Shown: positions 38,326 through 50,100 of the stretch, one piece after another
Position numbering within the stretch: position 1 is the stretch's first letter
Layout: each line of letters begins with the position of its first letter
Virus record (IMG/VR): IMGVR_UViG_3300025585_000057
Location: 1 to 51,459 of that record
Length of the DNA stretch: 51,459 bases
Source: a virus
Direction: 5' to 3' (one strand)
The notes under the pieces: generated by a model
Database searches by the model: none
What the model was told of the DNA's origin: nothing
Seen by the model: only the letters and a program-made list of their open reading frames with translations
Translations under genes and position numbers: made by a program

Positions 38326-38964
38326 ATGGCCACGAAGCTGGGTATCTGGAACGAAGCACTTGCAGCGCTGGGTCTGCGTATCGTGACGGCAGCACAGGTC
38401 ACGACACCGAATGACGAGCCGAGTAGAGTACTCAATGAGATCTACGATAGCGCGGTGGCTACTTGCCTAGAAACAGGACACTGGAAGTTCGCCTCGAAAG
38501 TAGCAGCACTCACGCCATCACTCACAGAGATACCCACCTTCGGGTACACGAACGCATTCGCTAAACCTACCGATTACGTTCGAGCAAACCAAATAGCAAC
38601 CGACGAATACTTCAATTCACCGCTATCTCGATATGCAGATAGGGGTGGCTACTGGTACGCGGAAGAGGAGACGTTATACGTTGAGTACGTCTCGAACGCT
38701 ACCACACTGGGGCTGGATCTTACGTTATGGCCTCAGACATTCGCAGATTATGTGGCGCTGTATCTGGCGCATAAAGTCTCACGCCGCCTACAACCCGACA
38801 AGGAGACCGACGTAGAGGACAAGGTGGAGAGAGCAAAACTCAATGCCTTGGCAAAAGATGCTGTCCTGGGGCCGACTCAGTTTCTGCCTCCAGGACGGTG
38901 GTCTTCTGCTCGTGTAGGTAACAGGCAATTCCGGCAATCTAATAGTTCACTATATGGCAGCTAA
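38326..38964 (+). CDS. Tail tubular protein A (gp11-like adaptor)
   Basis: 212 residues. Opens KLGIWNEALAALGLRIV and holds YDSAVATCLETGHWKFASK, FAKPTDYVRANQ, LYVEYVSNATTLGLDLTLWPQTFADYVALYLAHKV, the pattern of T7 gp11-type adaptors that form the ring beneath the portal. Overlaps the nozzle gene by 11 bases. Confidence 0.9.
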   Translation: MATKLGIWNEALAALGLRIVTAAQVTTPNDEPSRVLNEIYDSAVATCLETGHWKFASKVAALTPSLTEIPTFGYTNAFAKPTDYVRANQIATDEYFNSPLSRYADRGGYWYAEEETLYVEYVSNATTLGLDLTLWPQTFADYVALYLAHKVSRRLQPDKETDVEDKVERAKLNALAKDAVLGPTQFLPPGRWSSARVGNRQFRQSNSSLYGS

Positions 38965-41632
38965 AGATTACCAGATCGCGTTCAACCGCGGTATCGTTGA
39001 TAAGAAGGCAAAGGCCCGGGGGGATGTAAAACGCATCGCCATGTCTGCTGAAGAGCAGATGAACTGGGTTCCGCAAACACTCGGAGCGATGACGTTACGC
39101 CCGGGGTGGGAGTACATAGGGGCCGCCGCTACGGAGATCGGGGCAATCCGTTATATACCATTTGTGTTCTCACTGACGGATACGGCGTTAATCGAGGTAA
39201 CGGACGAGGCGCTCCGGTTCTGGGTAGATGACGAACTGGTGACACGCCCCTCGGTGGCGACTGCTTTCTCAAATGGCACTTTTGCCACGGCCCTGACGGA
39301 TTGGACCGACAACGATGAGGGCGTCGACGCAATATCGGATTGGTATACGGGCGGGTACATGCGGCTCACCGGTGGTGGCGCGAATGGGGCTAAACGCTCC
39401 CAGACGCTGACAATCGCAGCCGGGGACCAGAACATGGAACACGCAATCCGGATAAATGTTACGACGGGCTCGTGCCTGCTGCGCGTTGGCAGTACTACCG
39501 ACCTGGATGATTACATTACCGAAACCGAATTGGGGCCGGGGGTTCACTCCCTGACGTTCACCCCTACGGGCGCATCGGCTTTCGTGCACCTGATAAACCG
39601 GAGAACAGTGTATTGCCTCATCGATTCCGTTGCCATAGAGAGCGCCGGAGTATTGTCTATCGCGACAGGGCTCTTGCCCGAGGAAACGTTGGACGAACTG
39701 CGGTATGCACAGTCTGGTGACATACTTTTCATTGCGAGGGGTACGACACGTCAGCACGTAAAGATCGAAAGGCGCAGCACCCGATCGTGGTCTGTAGTCT
39801 ATTACTTGACAGAGGACGGGCCCTTCAGGGTCCCGAACACTACGGGTACGACTATCACACCATCGGCTATAAGTTCATCCGCAGCGGCACCTACTATCAC
39901 GCTCACCGCTTCCAAAGGGATATTCAAAGAGACCAACGTAGGATCTCTCTACCGGTTGACCTCTAAGGGACAAACGGTGTTTGAGGACAACGCTGCAGCA
40001 GCCCCCACGTCATCGAACTCGGTACGGGTATTCGGCATAGAGGCGGGGCGGACGATAACCATAACACTGGTGGGAACCGGTTTTACGGGGACCGTCGACT
40101 TGGAGCAGTCAATCGGGGAAGAGGGTTCCTGGACTGTTGTGCAGTCGTGGACCGCAGATGTGACTACTACGTATAACGACGCACTAGACAATCAGGTGGT
40201 CTACTACAGATTGACCCTGAGTGCGTATACCGCCGGCAGTATTGACATGACGATCACATTCTCGACGGGCTCGATTACCGGAGTGGCCCGTGTGACTGCG
40301 TACACAAGCCCGACAGTGGTTACCGCGGTCGTGCTTGAGGACTTCGGCGAGGCTACGGCGACAGATGACTGGTCTGAGAGCGCGTGGTCCGATAGGCGTG
40401 GGTACCCGTCAGCAGTAGCGCTGTACCAATCCCGTTTATACTGGGCAGGCAAGGACAAAATATGGGGCTCTGCAGTCAACGATTACTACAGCTTCACCGA
40501 CTTGAATGAGGGCGACGCGGAGCCGATATCACGAAGTATTGGAGCAGGCCCAGTTGATTCTATCAATTGGCTTCTGGCTTCGAGGCAGCTATTGGTAGGG
40601 GCGCAGGCAGCGGAGATCCTGGCGCGGTCGAATTCTATAGACGAGCCTTTGACTCCTTCCAACTTCAACTTGAAGGAAGGCAGCACGAACGGAACCTCGG
40701 CAGTCGATCCGATGAAGGTGGACGAGATAGCGTTCTTCGCAGATCGTGTCGGGCAACGGGTGTTTCAGGTATTGGCCTCCTCAGAGAATTTCGAAGTCAA
40801 CGAACTTACAGTAATGGTTCCGGATTTATGCTACCCGAAAATCGTTAGAACAGCCGTGCAACGTAGACCAGAAACCCGCTTGTACCTACTCACCTGTGAT
40901 GGGCGTGTGGTTGTAGTAACGTTCGACAAAGCGGAGGAGGTGAAGGCCTTCTGGACTATGGAAACAAGGGGCATTGTTGAGGATGTAGTCGTACTACCCG
41001 GTGCCTGTGGGGAGGATTTAGTTTATTTCTCTGTAGTGCGGGTTATCGACGACACGGTAGTTCGATACCTGGAGAAATCCGCGAAGATGACGGAGGCACG
41101 GGGTGGCGCGACATGTAAGCTCGCGGATTCTTTTGTCACCTATGACGGGGGTCTGACGAATATAATAGCCGGGTTGGACCATCTTGAGGGGCAGACAGTA
41201 GTCGCCTGGGGGAATAGTAAGGACCTCGGTGAATATCTTGTGAGCTCTGGAGTTGTTTATCTATCGGAGGAGGTCGAGCAGGCTTGCGTAGGGTTGTCTT
41301 ATTACGCGATGTTCGTGAGCAATAAGCTGGGCTTCTCTACATTCGGCTTACCAGCAATGGGCCCGAACACGAGAGTTTCGGAGGTATCGTTATTGTTGGT
41401 CGACACCGATGCAGATGGACTGGAGTACGGAACCGATGAGAACTATCTCGACACGTTACCGACTATTGACGACGGTACTGAAACCGAGGTAGGCTATCTA
41501 TGGAATTACTACGACAAACAGCCGCTGCCAGTAAACGGTGCTAATAGCACCGATGCGGTATTATATCTGAGAGCTACGGCACCTAGACCGTGTACGGTAC
41601 TGGGCGCTATTGCACAAGTGGAGGGACTATGA
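38954..41632 (+). CDS. Tail tubular protein B (gp12-like nozzle)
   Basis: 892 residues. N-terminal FNRGIVDKKAKARGDVKRIAMSAEEQMNWVPQTLGAMTLRPGWEYIG, then YIPFVFSLTDTALIEVTDEALRFWVDD and LDELRYAQSGDILFIARGTTRQHVKIERRS are characteristic of podovirus nozzle proteins; the middle has inserted Ig-like or jelly-roll domains (about 120-240 and 300-470), then GYPSAVALYQSRLYWAGK and the propeller end. Longer than T7 gp12 (794), as in phages with extra receptor-binding insertions. GGCAGC... start within adaptor end. Confidence 0.9.
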   Translation: MAAKDYQIAFNRGIVDKKAKARGDVKRIAMSAEEQMNWVPQTLGAMTLRPGWEYIGAAATEIGAIRYIPFVFSLTDTALIEVTDEALRFWVDDELVTRPSVATAFSNGTFATALTDWTDNDEGVDAISDWYTGGYMRLTGGGANGAKRSQTLTIAAGDQNMEHAIRINVTTGSCLLRVGSTTDLDDYITETELGPGVHSLTFTPTGASAFVHLINRRTVYCLIDSVAIESAGVLSIATGLLPEETLDELRYAQSGDILFIARGTTRQHVKIERRSTRSWSVVYYLTEDGPFRVPNTTGTTITPSAISSSAAAPTITLTASKGIFKETNVGSLYRLTSKGQTVFEDNAAAAPTSSNSVRVFGIEAGRTITITLVGTGFTGTVDLEQSIGEEGSWTVVQSWTADVTTTYNDALDNQVVYYRLTLSAYTAGSIDMTITFSTGSITGVARVTAYTSPTVVTAVVLEDFGEATATDDWSESAWSDRRGYPSAVALYQSRLYWAGKDKIWGSAVNDYYSFTDLNEGDAEPISRSIGAGPVDSINWLLASRQLLVGAQAAEILARSNSIDEPLTPSNFNLKEGSTNGTSAVDPMKVDEIAFFADRVGQRVFQVLASSENFEVNELTVMVPDLCYPKIVRTAVQRRPETRLYLLTCDGRVVVVTFDKAEEVKAFWTMETRGIVEDVVVLPGACGEDLVYFSVVRVIDDTVVRYLEKSAKMTEARGGATCKLADSFVTYDGGLTNIIAGLDHLEGQTVVAWGNSKDLGEYLVSSGVVYLSEEVEQACVGLSYYAMFVSNKLGFSTFGLPAMGPNTRVSEVSLLLVDTDADGLEYGTDENYLDTLPTIDDGTETEVGYLWNYYDKQPLPVNGANSTDAVLYLRATAPRPCTVLGAIAQVEGL

Positions 41633-41967
41633 CATTGATGGTTAGAAATTCGAATAACAGTGATCTGACGGTGTTCTTCGGGGCGGGGGTGCCGATCTCT
41701 TTTCGGGGGGTAACGGTGACGGAAGATGACACTCCTATCGCGATCACGGGTATTTATTCCTGGGGCGGGAAGCGGATCATATTCTCGGATATACGAGCCG
41801 CTGGACGCAAATACAAACGAGAGATCATACGCTTCGCCAGACAATACCTGAACAGTATTCAAGGAGAATTGTTCGCGCTTGAGGACGAGAACGAACCGAC
41901 ATCGGCTGGGTTCCTCGAACACTTCGGATTTGTGAAAGTTAAAGACGGGATTTATAGGAGAGAATGA
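41629..41967 (+). CDS. Small internal virion protein with GNAT-like C-terminus
   Basis: 112 residues from ATG 41629 (GGAGG upstream; stop and start overlap by ATGA). The longer frame reading back from 41590 is rejected. The end ENEPTSAGFLEHFGFVKVKDGIYRRE looks like the last helix and strand of a GNAT acetyltransferase, and RFARQYLNSI precedes it, but the acetyl-CoA-binding motif is not evident. In this position many podoviruses carry a gp13-type or GNAT-like protein. An incomplete enzyme reused in the virion is my reading. Confidence 0.65.
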   Translation: MTLMVRNSNNSDLTVFFGAGVPISFRGVTVTEDDTPIAITGIYSWGGKRIIFSDIRAAGRKYKREIIRFARQYLNSIQGELFALEDENEPTSAGFLEHFGFVKVKDGIYRRE

Positions 41968-41968
41968 C

Positions 41969-42445
41969 ATGGCGCAGATAATGATGCCTATGTTGGCCAT
42001 TGGCGGCGCGGGGATCTCGGCGCTTAGTAGTATCCAGGCAGGGCGGCAACAGAAAGCTGCGGCCAAATATGAAGCGAGGGTGCTGGATTTTAACGCCAAG
42101 CAGCAAGAAGCCGCCGGGCAGCAGGAGGCTATCAAGGCGCATCGTGAAGCGGACCTCATGGCTTCGAGGGCCTTGGCTATAGCAGGGGCTTCGGGTGCGG
42201 GAACTGTCGACCCGAATGTGCTCAATATCGTAAGCGGCATCCAACGTGAGGGCGAATACAACGCCCAACAAGCACGATACAACTACGGCTCTCAAGCCGC
42301 GAGCATGAGAGCTCAAGCGGGGGCCAGACGCCTGGAGGGTAAGAACGCAGCCAAAGCTGGGTGGATCAACGCCGGGGCCACCGTATTGAGTGGGGCAGCA
42401 ACCGCCGGGGATATGTTCTACGGCATGACTAGACCGAATGCTTGA
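41969..42445 (+). CDS. Internal virion protein (ejection protein, gp14-like)
   Basis: 158 residues. N-terminal membrane-like helix (IMMPMLAIGGAGISALSSIQ), central long helices (AAAKYEARVLDFNAKQQEAAGQQEA), and the segment ALAIAGASGAGTVDPNVLNIVSGIQREGEYNAQQARYNYG is a signature of small podovirus ejection proteins that form the channel across the cell envelope. Overlaps nothing; one base after the previous gene. Confidence 0.85.
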   Translation: MAQIMMPMLAIGGAGISALSSIQAGRQQKAAAKYEARVLDFNAKQQEAAGQQEAIKAHREADLMASRALAIAGASGAGTVDPNVLNIVSGIQREGEYNAQQARYNYGSQAASMRAQAGARRLEGKNAAKAGWINAGATVLSGAATAGDMFYGMTRPNA

Positions 42446-42458
42446 GAGGAATTCAATA

Positions 42459-44180
42459 ATGCCTGTATTACCCACAGCAGCGGATATCACGAGAGCACCA
42501 GCGAGACCGTCTTCAGCGGTTGCGCAGTATAACCCAGGTGCAGTCGAAGAAGCGACAGCCAACTTAGGGCGCACGATAACCCGCACGGCAGATGCTGTTG
42601 TCGACATACAACACCGGCTGGCGCGATTGCATGCGCAGGATGCGCTGCTCGATCTCAAGAGGGCGCATAACGAACTTACCTACGGAGAGAACGGTTACGC
42701 CCGCTTGCAGAACGGAGCGGCTGCGGCTCCTGGGGTCTATAAGAAGTATGAGGATCTACACCGAGCAACGGCTGCAAAGTTCGCAGAGAAACTGAACCCG
42801 CTGGCTCGACAATATTTCGAAGTCGAGGCAAAAGACCTCGGCGATAATTTTCAGGCAGGATTTCTCCGACACGCGATGTCAGAAGAGCTTAAGCATCGCG
42901 GTGCGGTGTTTAAATCTTCCATCGACGTGTCAGCACAGACGGCAGCGTTGAACTACAACAACCCTGAGGTGCTGGCGCGAGAGAAGACATCCCGCGACAA
43001 ACTGCTGGCGGATTACTTTGCGGAGAACATTCCAGGCAACGACGAAGGGGATCAGAAACTACGGCTCTCTATAATGCACTCTGTACACGGCGAGGCGCAC
43101 GAAGCTGTCGTTAGAGCGATGTTGTTAAACGATAGGGTGCAAGACGCCAAGGAGTACCTGACCGCGAACAAGGATGAAATGTCCGGCAATCGGTTCCAGG
43201 CATTGCAGGACACGATGAAGAGCGAGGTCGCCGCAGATGAGGCGAGGGATATCGCCACCGAAATGTATAACATGCGTATCAAAGGCGCGTCGGAAATACA
43301 GATACAACAGCGGAAATTGGAACTCACGAAAGGGAAAAGCTCAACGACATCGAACTTCGTTGATAACGTTTACGGCGATCTGGTACGTGCACGCGAAACG
43401 GACGAACGCCGAGCTGTGGGCTCGCTGTTAATGGAAGCCGCGAACGGCGGCCTCAGCCCGAAAGATCCGAGGCTATTGGATCTCAAGATAAACAACCCGG
43501 CTTTGGCGCTGCAGGTACAGAAAGCCATGCAGAGACAGGCGGGGGGCGGCGGGGGCAAGGGCAGTAAGATGACGGATATGGCTTTGTACGCCGACATCGC
43601 AGACAAAATACGTACAGGCAAAGCTGTAGACGCGAACGATATCTACGGCTACGCGGGGGGCGGGTTGAGTGATGCTGACGCGAAGAAGCTCGTCGGTATG
43701 TTGGAGAAACGCGACACCGCAGCCGGCAAGTTCAAGATAAGTTCCGTACTGATCAAGGCCAACAAGCCGAAAAGCGCCAGCGGGAATAAGGAGCGCGATG
43801 CGGCTTACGCAGGATTCGTCGAATCCCAATTGGCGGAATGGAAAGAACAGAACCCAGGGAAGATCCCTACGCGGCAGGAGCAGATGGAAATCGTACAGTC
43901 GGCCAGCGAAGAGTATGTCGGGGTAGACCATGGAATGCTCTGGAGGGACATCACTGAGGAGTCTTACCGAATGGAGAATTTTAGCAATATCTACCCGAAA
44001 CGTTACGACAAAATAGAGGGGTTAAAAGGCCTCGGCCCTAATCAGAAGGTATACATCTACGAAGCCTGGAAGAAAGAAAAAGCACTCCCGGCAAAAGAAC
44101 GCAAGTATAATAGCGAAGCGGAATTTATAGTAGAAGGAGTCCCTTCGATACTCGAAGCGTTTAATAAGGCGAAAAAATAA
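42459..44180 (+). CDS. Internal virion protein, helical
   Basis: 573 residues from ATG 42459, preceded by AGAGGA; the earlier frame start at 42438 overlaps the previous gene. Long coiled-coil-rich protein (LGRTITRTADAVVDIQHRLARLHAQDALLDLKRAHNEL..., KYEDLHRATAAKFAEKLNPLARQYFEVEAKDLG...). Fits the second ejection protein (gp15-like) of podoviruses. Stop overlaps the start of the giant polyvalent gene by one base. Confidence 0.8.
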   Translation: MPVLPTAADITRAPARPSSAVAQYNPGAVEEATANLGRTITRTADAVVDIQHRLARLHAQDALLDLKRAHNELTYGENGYARLQNGAAAAPGVYKKYEDLHRATAAKFAEKLNPLARQYFEVEAKDLGDNFQAGFLRHAMSEELKHRGAVFKSSIDVSAQTAALNYNNPEVLAREKTSRDKLLADYFAENIPGNDEGDQKLRLSIMHSVHGEAHEAVVRAMLLNDRVQDAKEYLTANKDEMSGNRFQALQDTMKSEVAADEARDIATEMYNMRIKGASEIQIQQRKLELTKGKSSTTSNFVDNVYGDLVRARETDERRAVGSLLMEAANGGLSPKDPRLLDLKINNPALALQVQKAMQRQAGGGGGKGSKMTDMALYADIADKIRTGKAVDANDIYGYAGGGLSDADAKKLVGMLEKRDTAAGKFKISSVLIKANKPKSASGNKERDAAYAGFVESQLAEWKEQNPGKIPTRQEQMEIVQSASEEYVGVDHGMLWRDITEESYRMENFSNIYPKRYDKIEGLKGLGPNQKVYIYEAWKKEKALPAKERKYNSEAEFIVEGVPSILEAFNKAKK

Positions 44181-47100
44181 TGGCGGACATACTGGAACAA
44201 CCCGAAGACAACAACGATATCCCACCAGTACCTAGGATTAAACCTCTAAGTGCCAAAGCGCTGCAAGCCGACCGAGTGTCGGTTGCGATTAATCGGGGGC
44301 TTATGGGCAACCCGGCGGACGCCGCGAAGCGCAAAGAGTACTCGAAGGAACTCGGGGTAGAGCCACACGAGATCAGGGACTTGAACGAAGCGAAAGCGGA
44401 GGTGATCAAGAAACGGTCGCAGATGGACCAACTCATTGAGACGAATCCGGGGTTAGCCCGGTATTTGTTAAACAATCCGATTACTCCCGAATTGGCTTCT
44501 GAAGATCTGCCGGCGTTACATAAGATCGCCCGCATGTGGCGGCGTACTGCTCTCGATCCTATCGTGCAAGTTTTTGGCAAGGGCAGTTCGATGTTGGCGC
44601 AGGGCGCTGTTGGTGCCGCTGATATAGCGACCAGATTTGTTCCAGGTAAAACACAGGATCTGGGTAAGACGCTCGAAGACGCCGGGTTCAAGTTTAAAGA
44701 ACTCGATCAGATTCTCGAGGGGATGCTCTCGCCCGAACAACAGCTCGCGAACATGAAACGCGCAGAGCAAAAAACATTCACCGGTGCTTTGGAAGCGATG
44801 GTGGAAAGCCCGAGCGCGGCATCCGACATGGTGTTGAGTAGTCTGGCTGCGATGTACGGCGGCGGGGCACTTGGCGCTGTGCTGAAGAAGGTCGCGCCAG
44901 CAGCCAGCGCGGCTGTAGCGGCGGCACTTGGGGAGAGCGTGGTGATAACCGGCGGGTTGCAAGAGAAGATCCGCCAGGAATCTAAGACGGGCACCACAAC
45001 CGAGGCACAAAAATCAATAGCAACCTTGGCGGGCACGGCAGCCGGTGGGGTAAGCGCGATATCGAACGTCATAGCACGCAAACTGGGGCTACCGGATATC
45101 GATGCGTACATAGCCTCTGGCGGTCTTAAAAACGCCCTGAGTACCTCCGGCGTTCCTCCTTCTTTGGCCAAAGTGATCTTATCAGGCACCGTTGTGGAAG
45201 GGGCCGAGGAGATGTCACAATCGGCCTTGGAGAGTGTGGCCGAAAACGTAGCACTAGGCAAACAATGGGACGACGGTCTCGGTGCAGCCGCAGCTCAGGG
45301 CTTGGTAGCGGGGTCGCTGACTCAGCTCGGTTTCTCGCCGATGATGATTCGTGATGCACAGAATACGATCGAGGATAACATCTCGAGGGAGCGCCACAAG
45401 GCGGCTTCGGATGCGCTTCAGAATACTTTCAAAGCGATGCGTGCCGAGGGCACCCGCGACATGCTGGCGAAAGTCGGAGAGGCGGTATCGGAATCTAATC
45501 TGAGAAACTTATCCACAGATGCGTTCGCCGAATTCGTCGATCACATGACAGAGGATTCTGACGTGGATGCGGTCTACGTTCCGGTCGAGAAACTCGACGA
45601 AGTGCTGTTGCAGAGCGGCATGTCTGAGTCAGAACTTACTGACAAGATGCCAGAAGTTGCTGACAACATCCGTATCGCTCGTGCGACGAAAGGCGACGTT
45701 CGGATACCGGTCAAGGATTACCTGGTGAACTTCGCCGGAACACCAACAGAGAAATCCCTGCTCGATCACCTGAAGATCGATCCGGAAGGCATGACCTTCG
45801 CCGAATCCCAGGAGTTCATGCAATCGCAGAAAACCGAATTTGAAGCGCAGGCACAGCAAATCATAGCTGCCGATCAACCGGTATTGAGCGCGGAAGAGTA
45901 TGCGAAACAACCGGTGGAAGGTAAGACTTATAAACAATACCTGCAGGAACACCCCGATCAGAACGCCGTAATCGAGGCAGATTCAAAAAATGTTGAGCGG
46001 GTAATAGTAGGGGAACTAAATAAAGCCGGACGCTTTAATAGAGAGGCTAACGCGGTTTACGCGGTACCGTTCCGTGAGTTCTTCAGAACTGCGGCTATTC
46101 GAGAAACCCGGAGCACGGGTAAATTGGTAACGCCGACTGAAATATATGAACGCTATCCGCTCAAGTACCAAATGCGGGGCGAGACCCCAACGGCAACACC
46201 GGATACGCTGACGCAGCCGGTTACCGCTGCTACGCCCGAGGATTTCAAGACCGAGAACATTCAGGACATTCTGGAGAACGGCAACTGGATGATCGTCGCG
46301 GCGACCAATCCGAACGCCAGCACTTTGACTGACGAAGAGAATGAGAAGTTGCACGCGAAATTGTTGGCAGATCTTGATGCTCGCGGGTTGAAGTATGAAG
46401 TCGTGTACGGCAGATATCCCGGAGACGCGACAGAAATGCCCTCCGTGTTGGTATACGACGTTGACAACGCAACCGCTCGGGATTTCGCGAACAGATATGA
46501 TCAGGACTCAGTCCTGGTTCGTGATGGCTTTATCTACCGTGACGGGCAGGTTAAACCCCATCTAGGCAATGTGACGACGTATAGCGACACCGCGTCTGCG
46601 TTTTCCGCCGGCGGGTACACGAGAGTACCATCAACCGGTGCGATTTTCTCTGTTGATTTCGATTGGGATGCTAACGACAGGTATACACCCGGAGCTGATT
46701 TTTACACGCAACCTACGATACAGAAACCCGGATCGATGACCTTGGTCGGCGTGCACTACTCGCATGAGAAGAGAACTGTTCTCGACGGCATGAAGTACGG
46801 AACAGGGCTGACGGGCAAAGAAAGGGATCGGGTGTTGTACGGTGCTAATACCGATGACAATATCAAAACCAGAGTAGATTTCTACACCGACACCGGTAAC
46901 GGTGTTACTCCGGAGAGTGGCTTAGGTGGGGTTAAGCATGAAGTGCTGTTGACCGACATCTATGACGCATCGGTAAACCCGCTGAATCTCAGCTATCCGC
47001 CGACGTGGGACGGGGGCAATACCTTCGAGCAACAGGTACTCGCGAACGGGTTCAAAGGATACTTCGTAAATCAAGGCAAACAAGGTCGAGTGGTACTGCT

Positions 47101-50100
47101 GGGCGAAGCCGCTCGCGCCGTGCCGGTGCCAACACCGGAACAACTGGAGGAACAGAAATATGAACAACGCAGAAGAAGTGGGTTTCCATCGGCAGAGACA
47201 AGGGCGTATCAGGGCACTCGTGAAGCAGATGGAAGTCTCAAAGGGCTCCCCCGACAAGTCGGGGGATTCAACGCCGCGCACTACCGCAAAGCGGAAGAAG
47301 TAACCCGTAAATATATGGCCGATGCGGGGTTACCTTATAACCCGCCTAGTCAGTATGTCACCGTCGATCCGGAACGCGCAAAACGCATAGCGTCTGCATT
47401 CGACGCGATGAAGCACGATCCGCAAGATCCGCTGGTTAAGGAAGCCTATGCGGCGCTCGCAGCAGAAACTATAGCACAGTACAAAGCGGTGTTGGATTCA
47501 GGGCTCGTCATTGAGTTCATCGATTTCAGTAAAACGGGCGACCCGTATGAGGGCAACCCGCGCAAAATGACTGAGGATGTTATCAACAACAACCATATGT
47601 GGGTCTTCAGTACTCGCGAGGGTTTCGGATCTGATGCCGCCTTTGACCCTACAGATAACCCGCTGTTGGCAGAAACTGAATTTGAGATAAGCGGGCAGAA
47701 GGCTTTAGTTAACGATCTTTTCCGTGTTGTGCATGATTATTTCGGCCATGTAAAAGAGGGCGTTGGCTTCCGGGCCTCGGGCGAGGAGAACGCTTGGCGG
47801 GCGCACATGAGCATGTTCAGCCCACTTGCGGGCAGAGCTTTGACCACCGAGACTAGAGGGCAAAATTCTTGGGTGAATTTCGGACCTTACGCGGAGCACA
47901 ACAAAACGGCCAGCGGAGCTGACACGCATTACGCGGATCAGAAGATCGGGCTGTTACCCGAATGGGTCTCGGCTGATGGAGTCAACGATTCTGTAGGAGC
48001 GGAGGGGTACCAGCAATCGGCTCGTCGTTTGATGCTGAAGACGGAGAACCTCAAAAAGTATGGTTTGAAACCCGGCGGTAAATACACCACACGGGAAGTC
48101 GTCGCGGCTCTCGAGGCGCGTCAACGCGATAAATACGGGATCATCGAAAAGGGCGATTATTCTGAAGAAGCTATAAATAAAATCTCTAGTTGGATAGCGG
48201 AAGAGGTTCGCTTTGAAATGTCGGACCCCGACAACTCCGGTCTCGGGTGGTATTCGTGGAAATACCAGAGGGCGCTCGATATCATGGGGGAAAAATACCC
48301 CGAATTGCTAACAGATAAAAACGCTCGCAGCACATTTACCGCGTTGTTAGCGATAACGTCTGACGGTAACCGTCCGAGTATCAACACGATATTGGCGGAC
48401 GTCGCTTACGCGGAGTACCGCAAGACGGGACGTTTTGGGTCTCTGGAGGGCAAAACTGCACGCACAAATATACCTGTCGTAATCTCCCGCCTACAGTCCT
48501 TATACGACGAGTTCGGCGGAGATGTAGAAAAGGTGCACCAATACCTGATGTCTGAAAAGACCTTAGGGGAGCTGAAGCGCGAAGCGGAAGCAGCGGGTAA
48601 AACACTGTCCTCGCCGTATGAAGTATCTACTATGCTGCCTATGGCGGCGCTGGAATTCGGGCCGAAACTTGGCGCTTTCTACGCGAATCTCATGGGCTCA
48701 CATGGGTACCTCACGATGGATCGGTGGTGGTCTAGGACTTTTAATCGGTATCGTGGGTTGTTACTGACGGCACCTACCAAGGAAGGGCTCAACACGTTCA
48801 GGAACCTGATAGGCCAACCGGAGTTAAGCGACGACGAGGTTGTGTCGGCGGTAGTACCGTTCGCGGAAAGACTAGGGGCACGTAAGTTCAAAACCCGCTT
48901 GGCGCAATTGGTTGGCAAGTCCGAGCCTTCGAAAAAGGCGGATGCTGAAAAGTGGATGAAGATTGCGAGAGAGAAAGCGGGTGACGCTTTCGAAGAGTTG
49001 CTCGCGGAGCACAACATAGAGAGGGCTGCTAACACTATATATAAAGCAGCTTTTATCAGCATAGAGGATTCACCTTTCGGCGCAAAGGATCGTACCTTCA
49101 TGATCAATGCGACAAAGAAAGCACGGCGTAAATTGAAGGCGACCGGGTTGGACATAAGCATATCCGACATCCAGGCGGTTTTATGGTTCTTCGAGAAAAA
49201 ACTATACGGAGAACTTGGTACTAAATTTTCAGGAACGGTATCCTATGAAGACACAGCAAGAAAAATTATCAGTGGACAACTCACTGCCTCCGATCTCGGA
49301 TCCGAAGACGATGGAGCTATTGACGGGGTTGATGAGGAAGAAGTTTCTGTCGGGGACGAAGACTATGCCGATGAAGGGGGCTACCAACAGTCCTCCTTCT
49401 ACTCAGCCCTAGAACGCGAAATCGGCGGACTCAATAAGATCGCGAATAAGGAAGGCTCGGTAAAACCCGACCAAGCGATCAAGTGGATCGAGGCGCGACA
49501 GAAAGAGGGCAAGTTTAAGAAAGAGGAAGTCGAGGCTGTCGGCGTCCTCGATTGGTTACAGACGAGAACGGGCGACGTGAAGGTCGCCGCTGTCGAGGAT
49601 TTCGTTCGCCAGAACGGTGTGCAGTTAGAAGTAATGGTGTTAGGTGATAATCCCATAGACGAGGATCGTGTTTACGAGGTCGCTAGAGAGAGCTTCTTTA
49701 ACAACTTCGATGTGTACCAACACCCCTACTATGAAAGTTTGATCGAAAATGCGGTTCGCGACACTGCGCGGGAGATGCTGGACGACCCTGAGCATCTGGT
49801 TTGGGAACTCTACGGGGAGAATTGGCACGACACTGAGGACCTCGAAAGTTACTCCCGAGACGATGTATCCGAGTTAGCGCGTCGTCTGCAGGAGTCTCTG
49901 TCTGTTTACGAGATAATAGGAGAGGACGTCGAGGATGATATCAGGGATGAAGTGTACACCCTCGTTTGGGACGAGGAGTCAGATTATTATCTGGATGACG
50001 CCCGAACGTTCCTTCAGGAACAAGAAGGGAGCTACCCGGCAGAATTCGAGGACTACCAACTAGACGGCGGGGAGAATTACCGAGAGATCCTCTTCCGGTT

